Shown here: one piece after another, positions 50,958 through 62,111 of the stretch
Layout: each line of letters starts with the position of its first letter
Numbering within the stretch: the stretch's first letter is position 1
DNA from: Vespula vulgaris
Lineage: Eukaryota; Arthropoda; Insecta; Hymenoptera; Vespidae
Length of the DNA: 64,000 nucleotides
Assembly (NCBI RefSeq): GCF_905475345.1
Contig: NC_066594.1
Span: 4,821,501-4,885,500, forward strand
Direction of reading: 5' to 3'
Made by a program: the position numbers and the translations under genes
The notes under the pieces: model-generated
Told to the model about the DNA's origin: nothing
Seen by the model: only the letters and a program-made list of their open reading frames with translations
The model's database searches: none

Positions 50958-53526
50958 GTAGTATTAGACGCGTCACGAATTCCAGCGGGTGAGCGGTCGC
51001 ATTTTATGGATTACCAGAAGAGTACACGATGGATGGAGGAGAAGGGAGTAGACGAAGCGTGGGTTGCATCGTCCCTACAGGACATAAAATCGCGTGTACG
51101 TTGTAACCACAGTTTCGGGACTCGAGGGGTGGACAGGACCCCTTCGTCGATATATCGTTTCGAGGGTGCCCCTTTTTTCCCAAACCTAACTGGCAACAGG
51201 CGTTTTTTTTTCTTTTTTTAACAGGAAGCAGCTGCCGTCCTCGAAACGTCGGCTTTTCTGATTATTAACGTTCGAACAAGGAGCGTCTTTCGCAGGGGGT
51301 ACTACTTTGTTTCTCTCGTAGTTACTCGGATTTCCAGTTTTCAACTTTCTCTCTCTCTCTCTCTCTTTCTTCTTTTTTCTCTCTTTTCTGTTCGCCATTC
51401 GACGCGTTAATTAACCGTGACTCTTTTTAGTCGGTCGCTTACAGCCCAAAGTACCTATACCTTCTTTTCGCGCGCGAGGCGGTAAAAGTGACTGCGTTTA
51501 CTGCTTCTCGGTAGCGAGAAACGAGAGGAAAAGGAGGAGAAAGAGGAGGAGAGAACACGTTCGAATGCCGTATAACGAAGTATACAACACGCGTGGTTAA
51601 CGTCTGGTTGTTTCCATGCAGGAGACGAGGAGAACGATCCGAAAATATTTCATTCGATACCGTCGTCTTATCGCTTCAAAACATACGTCTTGCTCGCTCG
51701 ATAACGCCGAGTAACTAATTTATGAACGTGAAGCAATAGCTGAATGATCGGTCGATAGTAGGTAATATGTGTAGGATTTATAGGAAAAGCGCAATCTCGA
51801 ATCGATATGTTCGTATCTGGTACATACTCCCTGGTCGTTCGATAGAGAGTATAAAAAAATCTATTAACTACATCGTGCTTTTAGCCGTAAAAATGGATAT
51901 TCCGATGGGCAGTAAAACGTTTATTGGTAAATGTTGGTCGATGCTGTAAATCAGATAACAAAAGGAATCTTTTCGTTGTAATAGGTAGGTAGGTATCCTT
52001 TCGAGGTCGCTTAAAATATCAATAAAAAAAGTCAGGACGATTCGTGGGACATTTCGTGGGACATCGGGTATAACGGGGCATAAATCAGCATAGGCGGTTT
52101 ATCGGGTTTAGCCATTACCGTTATAACTCCAAGAGCAACGAGAGAAAATATATAAATACATCGGGAAAGGGGGTAAGTGCCACCACATTTTCGAATCGTT
52201 CTCGTGCATTCCACATATTTTGTAGCAGTTCCAGCAACTCCTTTGATCTCTTGATTGCACGGAACGTGGAATACGTGGTAACAGGAAGAAGGTGTCTCTC
52301 GAGTTCATGGAGATATTTACGCGCTGTCTGCGTACTCGTAAATGTCGTCGCGATCTCTCCTTTCTCTCCCTCTTTCTCTATCCTTGTTTCCATGTATAAG
52401 CAATGACGTGGCGCTAAAGCAATGCTAGGCTTTAATGACGAATAATTAATTTATGCTTTGTTAGAGAACGCGCAACGTTTGTCCTACAGGCATATTGTGT
52501 ATTTACGACGTACAAAAAATCTCGTCGTGTCCCTTTTCTCGTTTACCGATCGTTTTCTCCTCGTAATTCGAACGTTCGTTTCCGCGTGATTCGGTATGAC
52601 CGACACACGAGGGTTATTTCCATGAATCAAGTAGCGAATTCTCAATCTTCCGAGCGAAAGGTACTAGTTTCCTCGAGGGAAACCGCTGATTTGTGGCCTC
52701 CTCGCAAATCGATGTTGCTTTAATACTTGGAACTACAAGGCGCCATGAAAGTCGAGCTACCGAGTGGATAATAGGAAAGCTATTGTGGTTTTCAAAAACG
52801 AGCTTCCTCGCGTGCACTCATCACCGACTTTACATATCGTGATCTTCTCTGGAAAAACACGTTCCAATATCGACGACTTCGATCTGTCGCCTTGGATCGA
52901 CTAAACGACATTTTATTTAGCAAGCACGTCGACCGTAAGTAGTCGTTCGAGACGAACGTCTAATCAAATTTGCATGTTATCTGTATAATATCGCTACCCA
53001 GTAAGAGTTACTAGACGATATGACCTAATATTTTAATAAACCAACAAAGTGACTGATAGGTAGGTGTACGTGTAGTATTAGTCGCAATCGGATTACAAGC
53101 TGTAAGAATAATGATGAATTATCGATTACGTCCATACCGGATCGATGTCCTTTCAAAGTGCTATAGTACCGAGTATTAGATACGCTCTCTTAAAAAGGGA
53201 AAATCTCCTTAGAACGTCTACAAGGTATTTATCTATGTAAATCGAAGTTCGAAAGATCGAAAGATCATGGTACTGCTTCTCTTACATAAACTGGCGCTGG
53301 ATAAGTGATGCAAGGCTAATAGTATGCGGAGGTCGATCCTCTACAATGTAATGAATAGCGATACTCGCGTTGTAAGAATTTTCTAAATCCCTCAAGCGAC
53401 TTAGCTGTACAAAGACTACCGCAGTGACGTATCTAGATCCCTTGCTACCAAGCGCGCTTTCAGACAGGGCAATTCCGGTAAAATGACGAATGAGCCGTAA
53501 GCGTAGTTACCGTTTATTCAGACAGA

Positions 53527-53570
<44 letters not shown>

Positions 53571-55684
53571 GAACGAAACGTCGCTTTGGTACTTAGCCAA
53601 CTTGCCATTCATTAAGTTTTTTTTTTCTTTCCTCCCTCACATTCGAGAAGCAGTGCGTGATATTACTCGACCGAAAAGTCAACTTTTTCGAATCTCCTGG
53701 TTACGACGAGATCCAACTATAAAAATACATTCTGACTTCATACGCGAACAACCCTCGCTCTCTCTCTTTCTCTCGCTCTCTCCCTCGTTCGAACGATATT
53801 TATATTTCGAAGAGAGAAATGTTTAAGTACGATTCGTAAAGCCATACAAGACAAAGCGAAGAACGCAAGGTGGTCAGCTTGTTAAGCGTTGGGTCAGCGT
53901 TTTCAGAATCGTCGTTCCAATGCGAATGCAACTTGCTCCTCGTTTAACGACGTGCCGCTTTGTTTATATCATGTTTCGTGTACGTCGAAAATACGGTGTT
54001 TCTATGGTGTGTCTAGTACACAAGTAGATATAACGCAAAGATTCATATGTGTACTATTCGATTCGTTTCGATCTTCGTTTTATGAAAAGTAACTTTTTTA
54101 TTCGAAATTGACACCGAAGAGAGGCAACAGACGGTGACGAATTATAAGAGAGAAAAATGTTAGGAACGTAAATGTAATCTATAGAAACGTAGTGCAAAGA
54201 GAGTTCGATAAAAGCGCCGGAGCGAAACGCAACCCAGGCATTGAAGTCTCCGAGCGCGAGCGTACTTTCTGCATGACTTTCGTCTCAATTCGATAAAATC
54301 TCGCGAAAAATTTCATCTGTAAGACGCGTACGTTTACTTCTACCGCACGGGAAGGTGATTATTTTACTATCAGCGCTGGTCATTAGATCCTTTCCTCGTA
54401 AGCAGTCTATGAAGAAGAGAGAAAGAGACAGAGAGAAAGAGAGAGAACCATATGGGATGAATCCGATCCAACGAGTTATTTCAGCAATCTTATTAAACGC
54501 ACTTTACGTAGTGTGCCTACAAAGGGAGTCTCCTTCGAAGACACGACGAGGTAGTAAACGTCAGCCTCTATCCGCGAAGAGTCGAGTCTCTTCCATGATC
54601 ATCACGGAAACAGATTTATGATAATCAAGGAGGCACTCGCTTTCAGCTCTTTACCATCTCGCTCTTTCTTCCCTTGACAGCTTTTTTAAAACGAAATTTC
54701 GATTTCCTCGTAAGAGAACGAGATTTACAACCTCGTTTCTTCGGACATACTTTTTTTCACCCTCTCTTCTATATGTCTCTGTCTTTCTTTCTCTCTCTCT
54801 CTCTTTCGTTTCTCCTTTTGGTCGTTTAGTTCACGATTCTCTTTTCTTCCTTTTTCTTTTCCTCTTTTTATTCGTCGGGTACGCGTTCGAGGGCGGAGGA
54901 GAAGGGACGTCGCTTTTTTTTTTATTGCGCTCCTCTTCTTATACGCTCCACGACGAAGACGGCAGCCGCGTACTCGTTCGCGAAATGGATTCTCGTGGCT
55001 GCGCACGCGAACAACCACGAGCGATTTCGTCTTTGCATAAACATAAGTAAAGCGGGCACTATTTTTTGTCGATCGTTAACGTCAAAAACACTACCTACCT
55101 ATTAGCTAGAATTCGAGCTACGTCACGAGAGAAATTTGAACCTTTCGTATTTACTTCTCCCTCGTACTTTTTCTTTTTTCAATGGACTTTTTCCAAGAGA
55201 CTTTTTCATCTTTTATCAAAAGATGTCGCGTCATATTCACGACGTTAATTCTCGAATTTGAATCGAAGGGAAAACGAGCGTTATATAAATCTCTTTTCAT
55301 CGTACGAAAGAGTTCGTTAATATGAGAAACGAGTAGACGTGTTGTTCGGAATATCATTCCGATTAAACTTATTGAACGCTTACGTAATTCGAATGACGTG
55401 AAATGATACAAAGCGTCGAGAATAATCGTGTCACTTCAAGGACGATCTCGTGGATGGGGCAAGAAATCGAGAGGAATACGTTACAAGAAAAGAGGATAAT
55501 ATTCTCGTAAAAACGTCAGTATCCGCTTTTTCTCGCTTTTTACATCGCCTTGTCCAGGACAATTTGGACGAGGGCGTGTCGTAGGGCGTGCGAACGTTAC
55601 GGGTCCCGTCTCCTGTAATTTTGGCAGTCGTAATGCCTTGCCCGTCCGATAAAATTTGGTACAGACCGAACGAAGAAGAGTAAG

Positions 55685-55734
<50 letters not shown>

Positions 55735-56211
55735 GAAAAAGAGAGAGATAAACGGTCGTTATTCAAAACAACGACGGTCGTTTCATCGTGAGAAATCGAT
55801 TCGCCGGCAAATGCTCGGGTACGACGACTTTAAACGCTTTGGCACGCGTGCCAACGGCGATATACTTTACGTTTTCACGACTTTTCGAATATAATGAAGG
55901 GGAGATGAAGGGTTGAACATCGCACTATGATTCTCGTTTTGAAAAATATAGAGACAGAAATTCATTATCTAAAAAATTCTAGATTCAAAAGAGATAAAAA
56001 ATGTTTAATTTACAAATTCACTTTTCGGACACTCGATATAGGTGATCATTTGTTGGATAGGCATTGTAAAAAATTGTTGGACGCGCACTTACATCGAATT
56101 CGTGGTGTTCCAGTACAAGCTGATCGCCTTCGCGCAGTTGCTCACGGTAGAGAGTAAAACCGTTTGTAGGCACACGAGGAACACCAGGGTCATAAATGAC
56201 TTGGAAACCAT
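25874..56211 (-). CDS. Ephrin: Ephrin, GPI-anchored Eph receptor ligand
   Basis: Five coding exons, 56093-56211, 29127-29262, 27766-28063, 26548-26859 and 25874-26019, join with matching phases to 336 residues. Exon 1 starts at the only suitable ATG and encodes a signal peptide (MVSKSFMTLVFLVCLQTVLL) followed by CAKAISLYWNTTNSI, a typical insect ephrin start with an Asn-Thr-Thr glycosylation site. Exons 2 and 3 carry the receptor-binding domain: RIDNTDHIIDVN, NIICPMYQ, EYETCRI, AICDKP, ITFRPFTPQPGGLEFLPG, DYYFISTSS, GGRC and MKVVFKVCC, with the expected cysteines. Exon 4 is a low-complexity spacer rich in Ser, Pro and His. Exon 5 ends in a hydrophobic tail with no cytoplasmic part (VLFLMVSSVLISALMPQLLR), preceded by a small-residue NGAAS patch, so a GPI anchor is likely. 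The protein sits on the cell surface and signals to Eph receptors in axon guidance. The 26.8-kb first intron separates the signal peptide from the ligand domain. Confidence 0.93.
26020..26547 (-). other. Ephrin intron 4
   Basis: A GT-AG intron of 528 bp between the Pro/His-rich exon and the GPI-signal exon. It includes an A-rich stretch near 26,240-26,270. Nothing else is visible. Confidence 0.7.
26860..27765 (-). other. Ephrin intron 3
   Basis: A 906-bp intron between the end of the receptor-binding domain and the spacer exon. From about 27,285 to 27,370 the plus strand is rich in A and G (GGAGAAAGG-like). No gene is nested in it as far as I can see. Confidence 0.7.
28064..29126 (-). other. 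Ephrin intron 2
   Basis: A 1,063-bp intron. It contains a TC repeat near 28,175-28,205 and a GA repeat at about 28,800-28,824. The 167-codon open frame at 28283-28786 on the plus strand has no recognisable domain and is treated as chance. Confidence 0.7.
30796..30844. repeat. (GA)n microsatellite
   Basis: About 24 uninterrupted GA units on the plus strand, in ephrin intron 1. Confidence 0.92.
31260..31870. promoter_or_regulatory. Candidate intronic enhancer block
   Basis: Two complex stretches without microsatellites (31,260-31,440 and 31,680-31,870) hold clustered short motifs used by developmental factors. These include homeodomain-type CAATTAACTA and CCTAATTGG, a TTTTATGGCC Abd-B-like site, ATGCAAG, and AGTGGGCGTGTA. 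The last 12-mer occurs again about 1.2 kb away near 30,610. The function is speculative. Confidence 0.2.
33475..33505. repeat. (GA)n microsatellite
   Basis: Interrupted GA repeat in ephrin intron 1, flanked by A/G-rich sequence from about 33,430. Confidence 0.85.
40547..40618. repeat. (GA)n microsatellite
   Basis: More than 20 GA units, then interrupted purine repeats, in ephrin intron 1. Arg/Glu- and Ser/Leu-rich frames here are artefacts of the repeat. Confidence 0.92.
41757..41810. repeat. (CTC/CTT)n trinucleotide tract
   Basis: A pyrimidine run of CTC units merging into CTT and TTC units, in ephrin intron 1. Confidence 0.85.
43210..43260. repeat. (TC)n microsatellite
   Basis: Interrupted TC repeat in ephrin intron 1. 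Confidence 0.85.
44364..44430. repeat. (CCG)n/(TCG)n trinucleotide repeat
   Basis: Six CCG-type units run into about ten TCG units with CTTCG and CCTCG variants, so every unit keeps a CG dinucleotide. This is a CpG-dense island of low complexity inside the intron. Confidence 0.88.
48651..48691. repeat. (GA)n microsatellite
   Basis: About 18 uninterrupted GA units in ephrin intron 1. Confidence 0.92.
49376..49460. repeat. (TTC)n trinucleotide tract
   Basis: About 85 bp of TTC units with T-run and CTC interruptions in ephrin intron 1. The plus strand is entirely C and T. Confidence 0.9.
50310..50520. promoter_or_regulatory. Candidate intronic enhancer or cryptic promoter
   Basis: A complex, repeat-free stretch with homeodomain-type GAATTAATTGG and TAATAATGAC, and a TATA-like CTTATAAAAAGG near 50,500 on the plus strand. 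It lies between two GA-rich tracts. The role is speculative. Confidence 0.18.
50912..50954. repeat. (GA)n microsatellite
   Basis: GA repeat with GC interruptions at its left end, in ephrin intron 1. Confidence 0.9.
53530..53567. repeat. (GA)n microsatellite
   Basis: About 19 GA units in ephrin intron 1. Confidence 0.92.
55689..55731. repeat. (GA)n microsatellite
   Basis: About 21 GA units in ephrin intron 1, roughly 360 bp downstream of the exon 1 donor in the ephrin sense. Confidence 0.92.
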
Positions 56212-57760
56212 CGTAAAAACGTGGACGAGGACGAGCACCGTCAGTACGGCCACTTGGACTCAACAATGAGAACAACGAAAAAACGATAACAATAACAACC
56301 GCAAAAAGAACGAGAACACTTGCACTTTCGTCGGCGTCGTCGTCGTTGATGTCGTCCACAACCACCTTCCACCAATTTGTCGCACGGCCACCACATCCAC
56401 TTTAGCACTGAAACTTTTCTCTCGGCGAGTCGTCTCACGCTAATCCCTTTTGGATGCACCGAAAACGATTTCTCTGGAAAAAATCGTAGATGGAGCGTAG
56501 ACTCCGATGATGATATTTTACGATGAACTCGCGACGAAAAAAGATCTACGAAGAGAACTGCGATGGTTAAATTGCGACATGGACAAGGTGATCAGACTCG
56601 ATCGTTTTCAGACTCCGTTCGCTTCTTCTCAAAGTTGTCCAGCGAAGTAAGCTTTGTCCCATGGATCCATCCCGTGCTTCTCTCACCTGGAGTGTGCCTT
56701 GCCAGACCTCTCATTGGTCCAGCTTTTTCCAGGAGTCTTCCCTCGAGAAAATCACGGTGCTAGGAGGTTCGAGACGTTCCGCATATCAACGGCGGACCGT
56801 CGGCCGTCGATCTTCGACCTACGCGCGCTCTCTCACCGTACACCTTGCACCAACCGCGAGTGAAAAGAGTAAGCTCTCCGAGCCGACTCTTCTTTGAGGA
56901 TCGTTCTTCGAGCTGAACGAATCAAAGTAGACTTCACGAAGATCGTAAAAATCCTAACGCTGGGACGTAAAAGGAATAAGTCTTGTAGAACAATATTCAC
57001 GATGAAACGATCTTCGAAACGTATTATCCCAAAGGAGACGAAGAATTAATTTCGAGACTTCTTCGCAATCACCTGGATTTCACTAAGAACAAAGAAACAC
57101 TGATCTCGGAGATTTCAAAAAAACTACGGTGTTGTTGGGTCGTAAGAACACTTTGTATCGGGCTCGCACTGTTTCTCGGAAATGTTTCCAAATAACGCTG
57201 TAATCTCCAGGTAGGGCGTAGAAACGACGTGAAGTCGAGGAAAGCCGACGATATCGAATGATAATATAATAGTAAAGAGCAGTACGTATGATAGCCGTCG
57301 TCTCGTCGTACAGTGCCGCTGTTCGAGACTCTCTTCGCGCGGAGAGAAAACGGTACTTCCCCACTCGGTGTCGCGGACGCGTCTGTCGGCCCGAGCCGAG
57401 CCGTCGCGGCCGTTCGTCTCGCGTCAGCAGACTCGTGCGGCGGCGGCGGCTTCGGCGGTTACGGCGGCAACGGCGGCCGAGGGTGTCGAACGCCGCCGAA
57501 CTTAACCGAAGACGCGCGAACACGCAGGAGAGCCCACCGCGCGTTATTCCTCCTTGAGCTCTTTCAGAGGCACGCGGTATTACGCTCTCTGCTCGCGAGA
57601 CGCGCGTTTCCGAGTGCCTCTTCTCTCTCTCTTCGTGCCATTCCACTTACGATCGAGAGACGTGCCTTAGCTTCTCTCTTTCTAACTCTCTCTTTCTCTA
57701 ACTCTCTCTCTCTATCCCTCTTTTTCTTCTATTTTTCCATGAAATCTTTTCTTCGGTAAC
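56212..57760 (-). promoter_or_regulatory. Ephrin 5' UTR and likely promoter area
   Basis: Upstream of the ephrin ATG the sequence becomes richer in CG, with a peak at about 57,350-57,560 that includes CGG-type runs around 57,435-57,480. This is the most GC- and CpG-dense area of the window and the best candidate for the transcription start of a broad-type promoter. I see no coding sequence. The 187-codon minus frame and the 148-codon plus frame across it are Arg- or Ala/Ser-rich and share no recognised domain. Further untranslated exons upstream cannot be excluded. Confidence 0.4.
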
Positions 57761-59495
57761 TTTGTCCTCAATGACACAGTTTTTGTTTTCCTAAAGACTC
57801 GTAAACAACAACTTTGTAATATTTTCCATTCAACCTTCGTAGTGGTAGTTTTTCTGCAACTTTCCAAGAACTCAAGGAGAGTTTATATAATATTGTTTAC
57901 TATGGCTGTTCGATAAATGGATATTAGTCATATATGTATATCCATTGACGCGTCCTCCACGAAATATAAACATCTACTAATCACGATACTTTTACAGAGA
58001 CTCTATTAACGAATTATTAAACGACAGTCTTACACCAGCGATCTTTCACGTCGGCTCGGGCTTTTAAGAGAGTGAGAGTGCTTTCTTGACTTACGATCGG
58101 CGTTAAGACTCGTTTCCTGCTTCAATTTCGTTTCGCTTTTTCTCCCCTTCGTCGTAGCCGTCTATCCGTTTTCCAGAGAGAAGAAACTATATACACTGGG
58201 AAATCTTTTCCCCTTCTTAACTAGAGCGTGCGTCTGCTGAGAGTGTCTACATATATTTCTCGCGAGTGATGCGCCGAGCCGAGAGGAAGAGAGATGGATC
58301 GAAAAGGAAAGAAGGAAACAGAAATATAACTGAATATAAAGATGTATACATGTATATATATTTCTGAGGATGCACTCGGGTATGTGGCGCCCTCGTATAT
58401 AAGAGGAAAAGAAGGAGAGAGAAAGAGAGAGAAAGAGTTATAGAGAGAAGGAGGAGAGAGACGATCATCATCCTCCGCGTTGCTCTCTCCTGCACAACGA
58501 TCTCGGGGGCATACTCCTTCGCTCTCTTGGATCTCGAGAACCGGTATCTACCCACGGACAGTCATGTCGGTCATTAGTCCGACTAATGCAACGCTTCGAA
58601 TTCTATCGGTCTACGGCGCCGCAACGTTCATTTCGTTTTCGAACGAAGATGGACCAGAAAATAGACTGGAAACTCGTATATCGGACGTTAGCGTGCGTTT
58701 CCAAAGAAACTCGAAAGGCTAGCTTTCGAGTGCGAAATAGAGCGAAAACGAAGGCGTACGCTTCGGATCGTCGAGCACGCAAATTCGCTCTGATTTTCTT
58801 TCGCTTCCTCGTCTCTAAGCGATCACTTGTCTTTCTCTCTCTCTCTCCCTCTTTTTTGTTTTTTATTAAAGAACGAGAGAAGAATAGAACAATAGGATAG
58901 GATTACGAGGGAGGTAGAAAGAACACGGACACGGCGAATCGATTATTTGTCCGTCCGCGGGCCTTGATTTTTCACTCGTCACGGGCCATTAGACGATGGT
59001 ATTCCATCGTTCCTATCTCGATCTCTCGGTATCTCCTACACCGGCCGCCCGTCGATCTGCGATCCTTTCAAGATCTCGAGAACGCCTCCTTCGAATGCGT
59101 ACTTCGTACAACGATTTAGGGGAAAACTTAATAGATTTGTAAGACGTGAATAAAACGTGTTTAAGGGGATTAGGATGCCGCTTGGCTCGAGCTGCTCGTA
59201 CGACGTGATCTTTAAATCGTTCTCAAACAAACTCGCAGTGAGGTCTTCTTGATCGTTGACTCACAATCCGTTTGTTACACATCTCCGAAAAGTCAGACCT
59301 CTTTCTACCTTCTTTCTTTCGGCAAGCAAAACGGCCAACAACACCCGATACACAATGGATAGTATTAAACGAATGTAAGGTAGTAGGTAAAGCGGTGCTC
59401 TGACCAGAAACGCATTTAAGTATCTCGAGTAATGCTTCACGAAAGGAAAGTGCTCGGCAAATATTGATTCTTGCGGTTCTTACGCACTTCTCCAG

Positions 59496-59659
59496 CGAGA
59501 CTCGGAAAAAAGGAAACGTTTCTGCTCGACGGAAGGGACGAGGGACGAATGAAGAAAGGCCAAAATCCTATGTACACGCACGACCAATGGCTGAGAGAAG
59601 CAGCTTTCACCACCGGAGACTCTCAAGAGGATTCTCTCGACTACCGGCGTTCCGAGCAG
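59496..59659 (+). other. Exon-like open segment, unidentified
   Basis: A 164-bp stretch open in one frame lies between a plausible acceptor (ACTTCTCCAG) and a near-perfect donor (CAG/GTGAGA). It includes an internal ATG at 59548 (GQNPMYTHDQWLREA follows). The peptide is not low-complexity, which is rare among the open frames of this half of the window. I do not recognise the family and see no partner exon, so this may be chance. Confidence 0.22.
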
Positions 59660-60729
59660 GTGAGACGACTTCAAAAATGGCATTCCGAGCTTCTCGCGAA
59701 AAGCTGCGCAGTTAGTCTTTCTCCTTCTCTCTCTCTCTCTCTCTTTTTCTTTGTATACACTACGCTCGAGTTTGCGTTTGTTTGGGTCAGAACGCTTTAG
59801 AGAAGCAATTCATCGTTCGAAGAAACTCGCAATGACTTAATAACCGTGTAGCGTTTTAAAAAGAACTTGGAACCGTTTTCAAGATACGCAAGATATAATA
59901 AATGGTTCTATTATACGTTTAACAGTATGTACTTATGTCTGCGAGGATTTTAGAGCTAACCGCTAACAACGCTTGGGAAAATACACGTAACTTCTCTTAT
60001 TTCGAATTATCTCGATTTGTTCTACCTTTCCGGATAAAAGCTTTTTTAGACACTCGTGTGACACATCGACTTCTATGAAAGGGAAGAATTTTATTTTTGA
60101 AAGGACTGTCATGGCTTTACTCGAAAGTCGCATGACATCGTCGAACATAAACGAGTCTCCTTTTCGTCTCGAAAAAATTATCATATTTTTATCATTCAGA
60201 GGGCTTTCGAAGGGGTTACGCTTAATTTACGAAGAAGCACGACCTTTGGTCACACATTGTAAAATTCTTAACGGTCATCTATCATCGTTATTTATCGGCA
60301 TTCGCCAAATTCGTGGTATCGTACAAGTGTATACGTACAAGACTAACACGTAGATATAGGTATACGTTTGTATCTACCTACGTGTATGTTATATATAGGT
60401 ACATACATAGATAGAGATACCTACATACGTGATTACGTGGCAGTCGCGTTCCTTTCCATCCTCCAATCCATTTCGCTTCATTACCAGCGCGGATCCACCG
60501 TCGAGGAGGTTTCTCTTGACCTCTGCCTTGAACTATGATTGGACACGTTACATCGATCCACGTCGATCCTGATTCGAGCCATCGTTCGCACGTAAACGCG
60601 CGCGTCAGTGGATATCTCACCTTCGTCAAAGCCGCGGACGATATCGCTCATCGACGTTTCTCCTCTTGCCGGCCGATTACTACGAACGAAAGAAGTCGAC
60701 GAGTTGCGTGCGAGCAGCCAGAAAGAGAG

Positions 60730-60730
<1 letters not shown>

Positions 60731-60762
<32 letters not shown>
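60731..60762. repeat. (GA)n microsatellite
   Basis: About 16 GA units, followed directly by GATC tetramer repeats (GATCGATCGATCG). Confidence 0.9.
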
Positions 60763-60766
<4 letters not shown>

Positions 60767-62071
60767 GATCGATCGATCGTGCATTAACCGAAAGGTTCGC
60801 ACCTGCGTACTCTTCATTTAAGCGAGAAAAGCGAGGACGAAGGACTCGTAGCGATTCATGGAGTGCGTGCGTGCGTGCGCGCGCGCGCACGGTGACTCGA
60901 TTCTCGAGAGATCGAGAGAGGATCCATTAGCCATTAGCCAACGTTTATGCCCGTCAAAGTGTCCGATGGAGAACAATGGAGAACCTAGAATAGGAATCGA
61001 TTTTACGCCTTTCCTTCTCTCTCTTTCTCTCTTCCTGCCTCTCTCTGTATCTTTCTTTGGCGTTCACCTTTCAAGGCGCGTGCTTTCGTCTTTGCTATTT
61101 TTTTCACCCCTCCGCACATTAGGCAGCGATTCTTGCCACAGGTACGTATTTAATTTGTTAAACCGCGCTCCACCCTCATTGGCATCCGACCTTTGAGATG
61201 GTCCTGGCAATGGCGTGGCTCTCGCGCGATTATTAGAAACGAAAAATTCTCTGGGAATGAATCGCCTACGTAAAGTTATCAAATTTTCTCTCTAAACAAT
61301 TTTTCATTGAGTTCACGTATTGAATTACGAGATTATTCCAAAGACGTACATTTCATCGAAACAAACAAGTTAGGACAAAAAATCATCGCTGTATCGCGCC
61401 ATTGCTTGCATCCAACAATTCGACACACGAACGATCTTTAGGCGCCAAGACAATGGTCCTTCCCTTCGTCCCTTATTGTTTCGGCTACGAGGACGACGAC
61501 GACGACGACGAGGATGCCGCCGACGAGCGGAATCTTAAAAGAGCGGCCATTATTATACTTCCATTCAAAGATGCCAACCCCGCTCTTCTCGCGGCTCTCC
61601 TTCGAACCCTTCCCCTAATAATCGAACGAGCCTGGAGACATCTGCGTGAAATCGAAGAGAGTCGAACGCGTGAAAAATTTCTTCGGCTTCTCACGACGAA
61701 CGAACCTGAAGGAAGAGGGTTATTGGGGAGAATCGCGCTTGTACGTCATCGAAGGCGATAGGTCACCGTTACTAACCCTTCGCCTCTTCCCTTTACTCTT
61801 TCGTATACTCAGCTACGGTTCCCTTTTAGACGTGGAAATCCTTGCACGTTGGATAATCCTTTCGCGAATTTTCTCGTTATCGTGGCTCGGAGAAAAAGAG
61901 ACTCTCCTCAGGAATCTGTGGAATAATAGTAGAAAATACGTGTGTGGCCCACGTAATCGGGGGATTAAAATGGATACGTTGAAAACATAATGAGCTTACG
62001 TTAGGAATAGCCTGTATTATTATGAAGAAGCTAGCTTCTCCTTCTCGCACGCGCGTGCGTGGCACGCAGTT

Positions 62072-62111
62072 AGAAGAAGAAGAAGAAGAAGAAGAAGAAG
62101 AAGAAGAAGAA
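62072..62111. repeat. (AAG)n trinucleotide repeat
   Basis: About 13 clean AAG units on the plus strand, next to another purine run. Confidence 0.92.

Larger units (their letters stand above)
29263..56092 (-). other. Ephrin intron 1 (26.8 kb)
   Basis: The donor (GTAAGT after the exon 1 Asn-Ser codons) and the acceptor (TTACAG before the RIDN exon) fit a phase-2 junction exactly. The intron has about 40 percent GC by eye, many GA/TC microsatellites, and several complex stretches free of simple repeats that could be enhancers. These lie at about 31,260-31,440, 31,680-31,870, 37,960-38,070, 50,310-50,520 and 53,020-53,470. Two plus-strand exon-like segments (38623-38688 and 45016-45150) are discussed under findings. 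I recognise no nested gene. Confidence 0.8.

Noticed and set aside
56018..56365. 115-codon minus frame with a hydrophobic stretch
   Set aside because: It overlaps ephrin exon 1 in another phase. The ephrin frame has the signal peptide, family sequence and exact splice phase, so the longer frame is a shadow.
57083..57759. 187-codon minus and 148-codon plus frames in the GC-rich block
   Set aside because: Both are rich in Arg, Ser and Ala and owe their length to high GC; no domain and no splice context.
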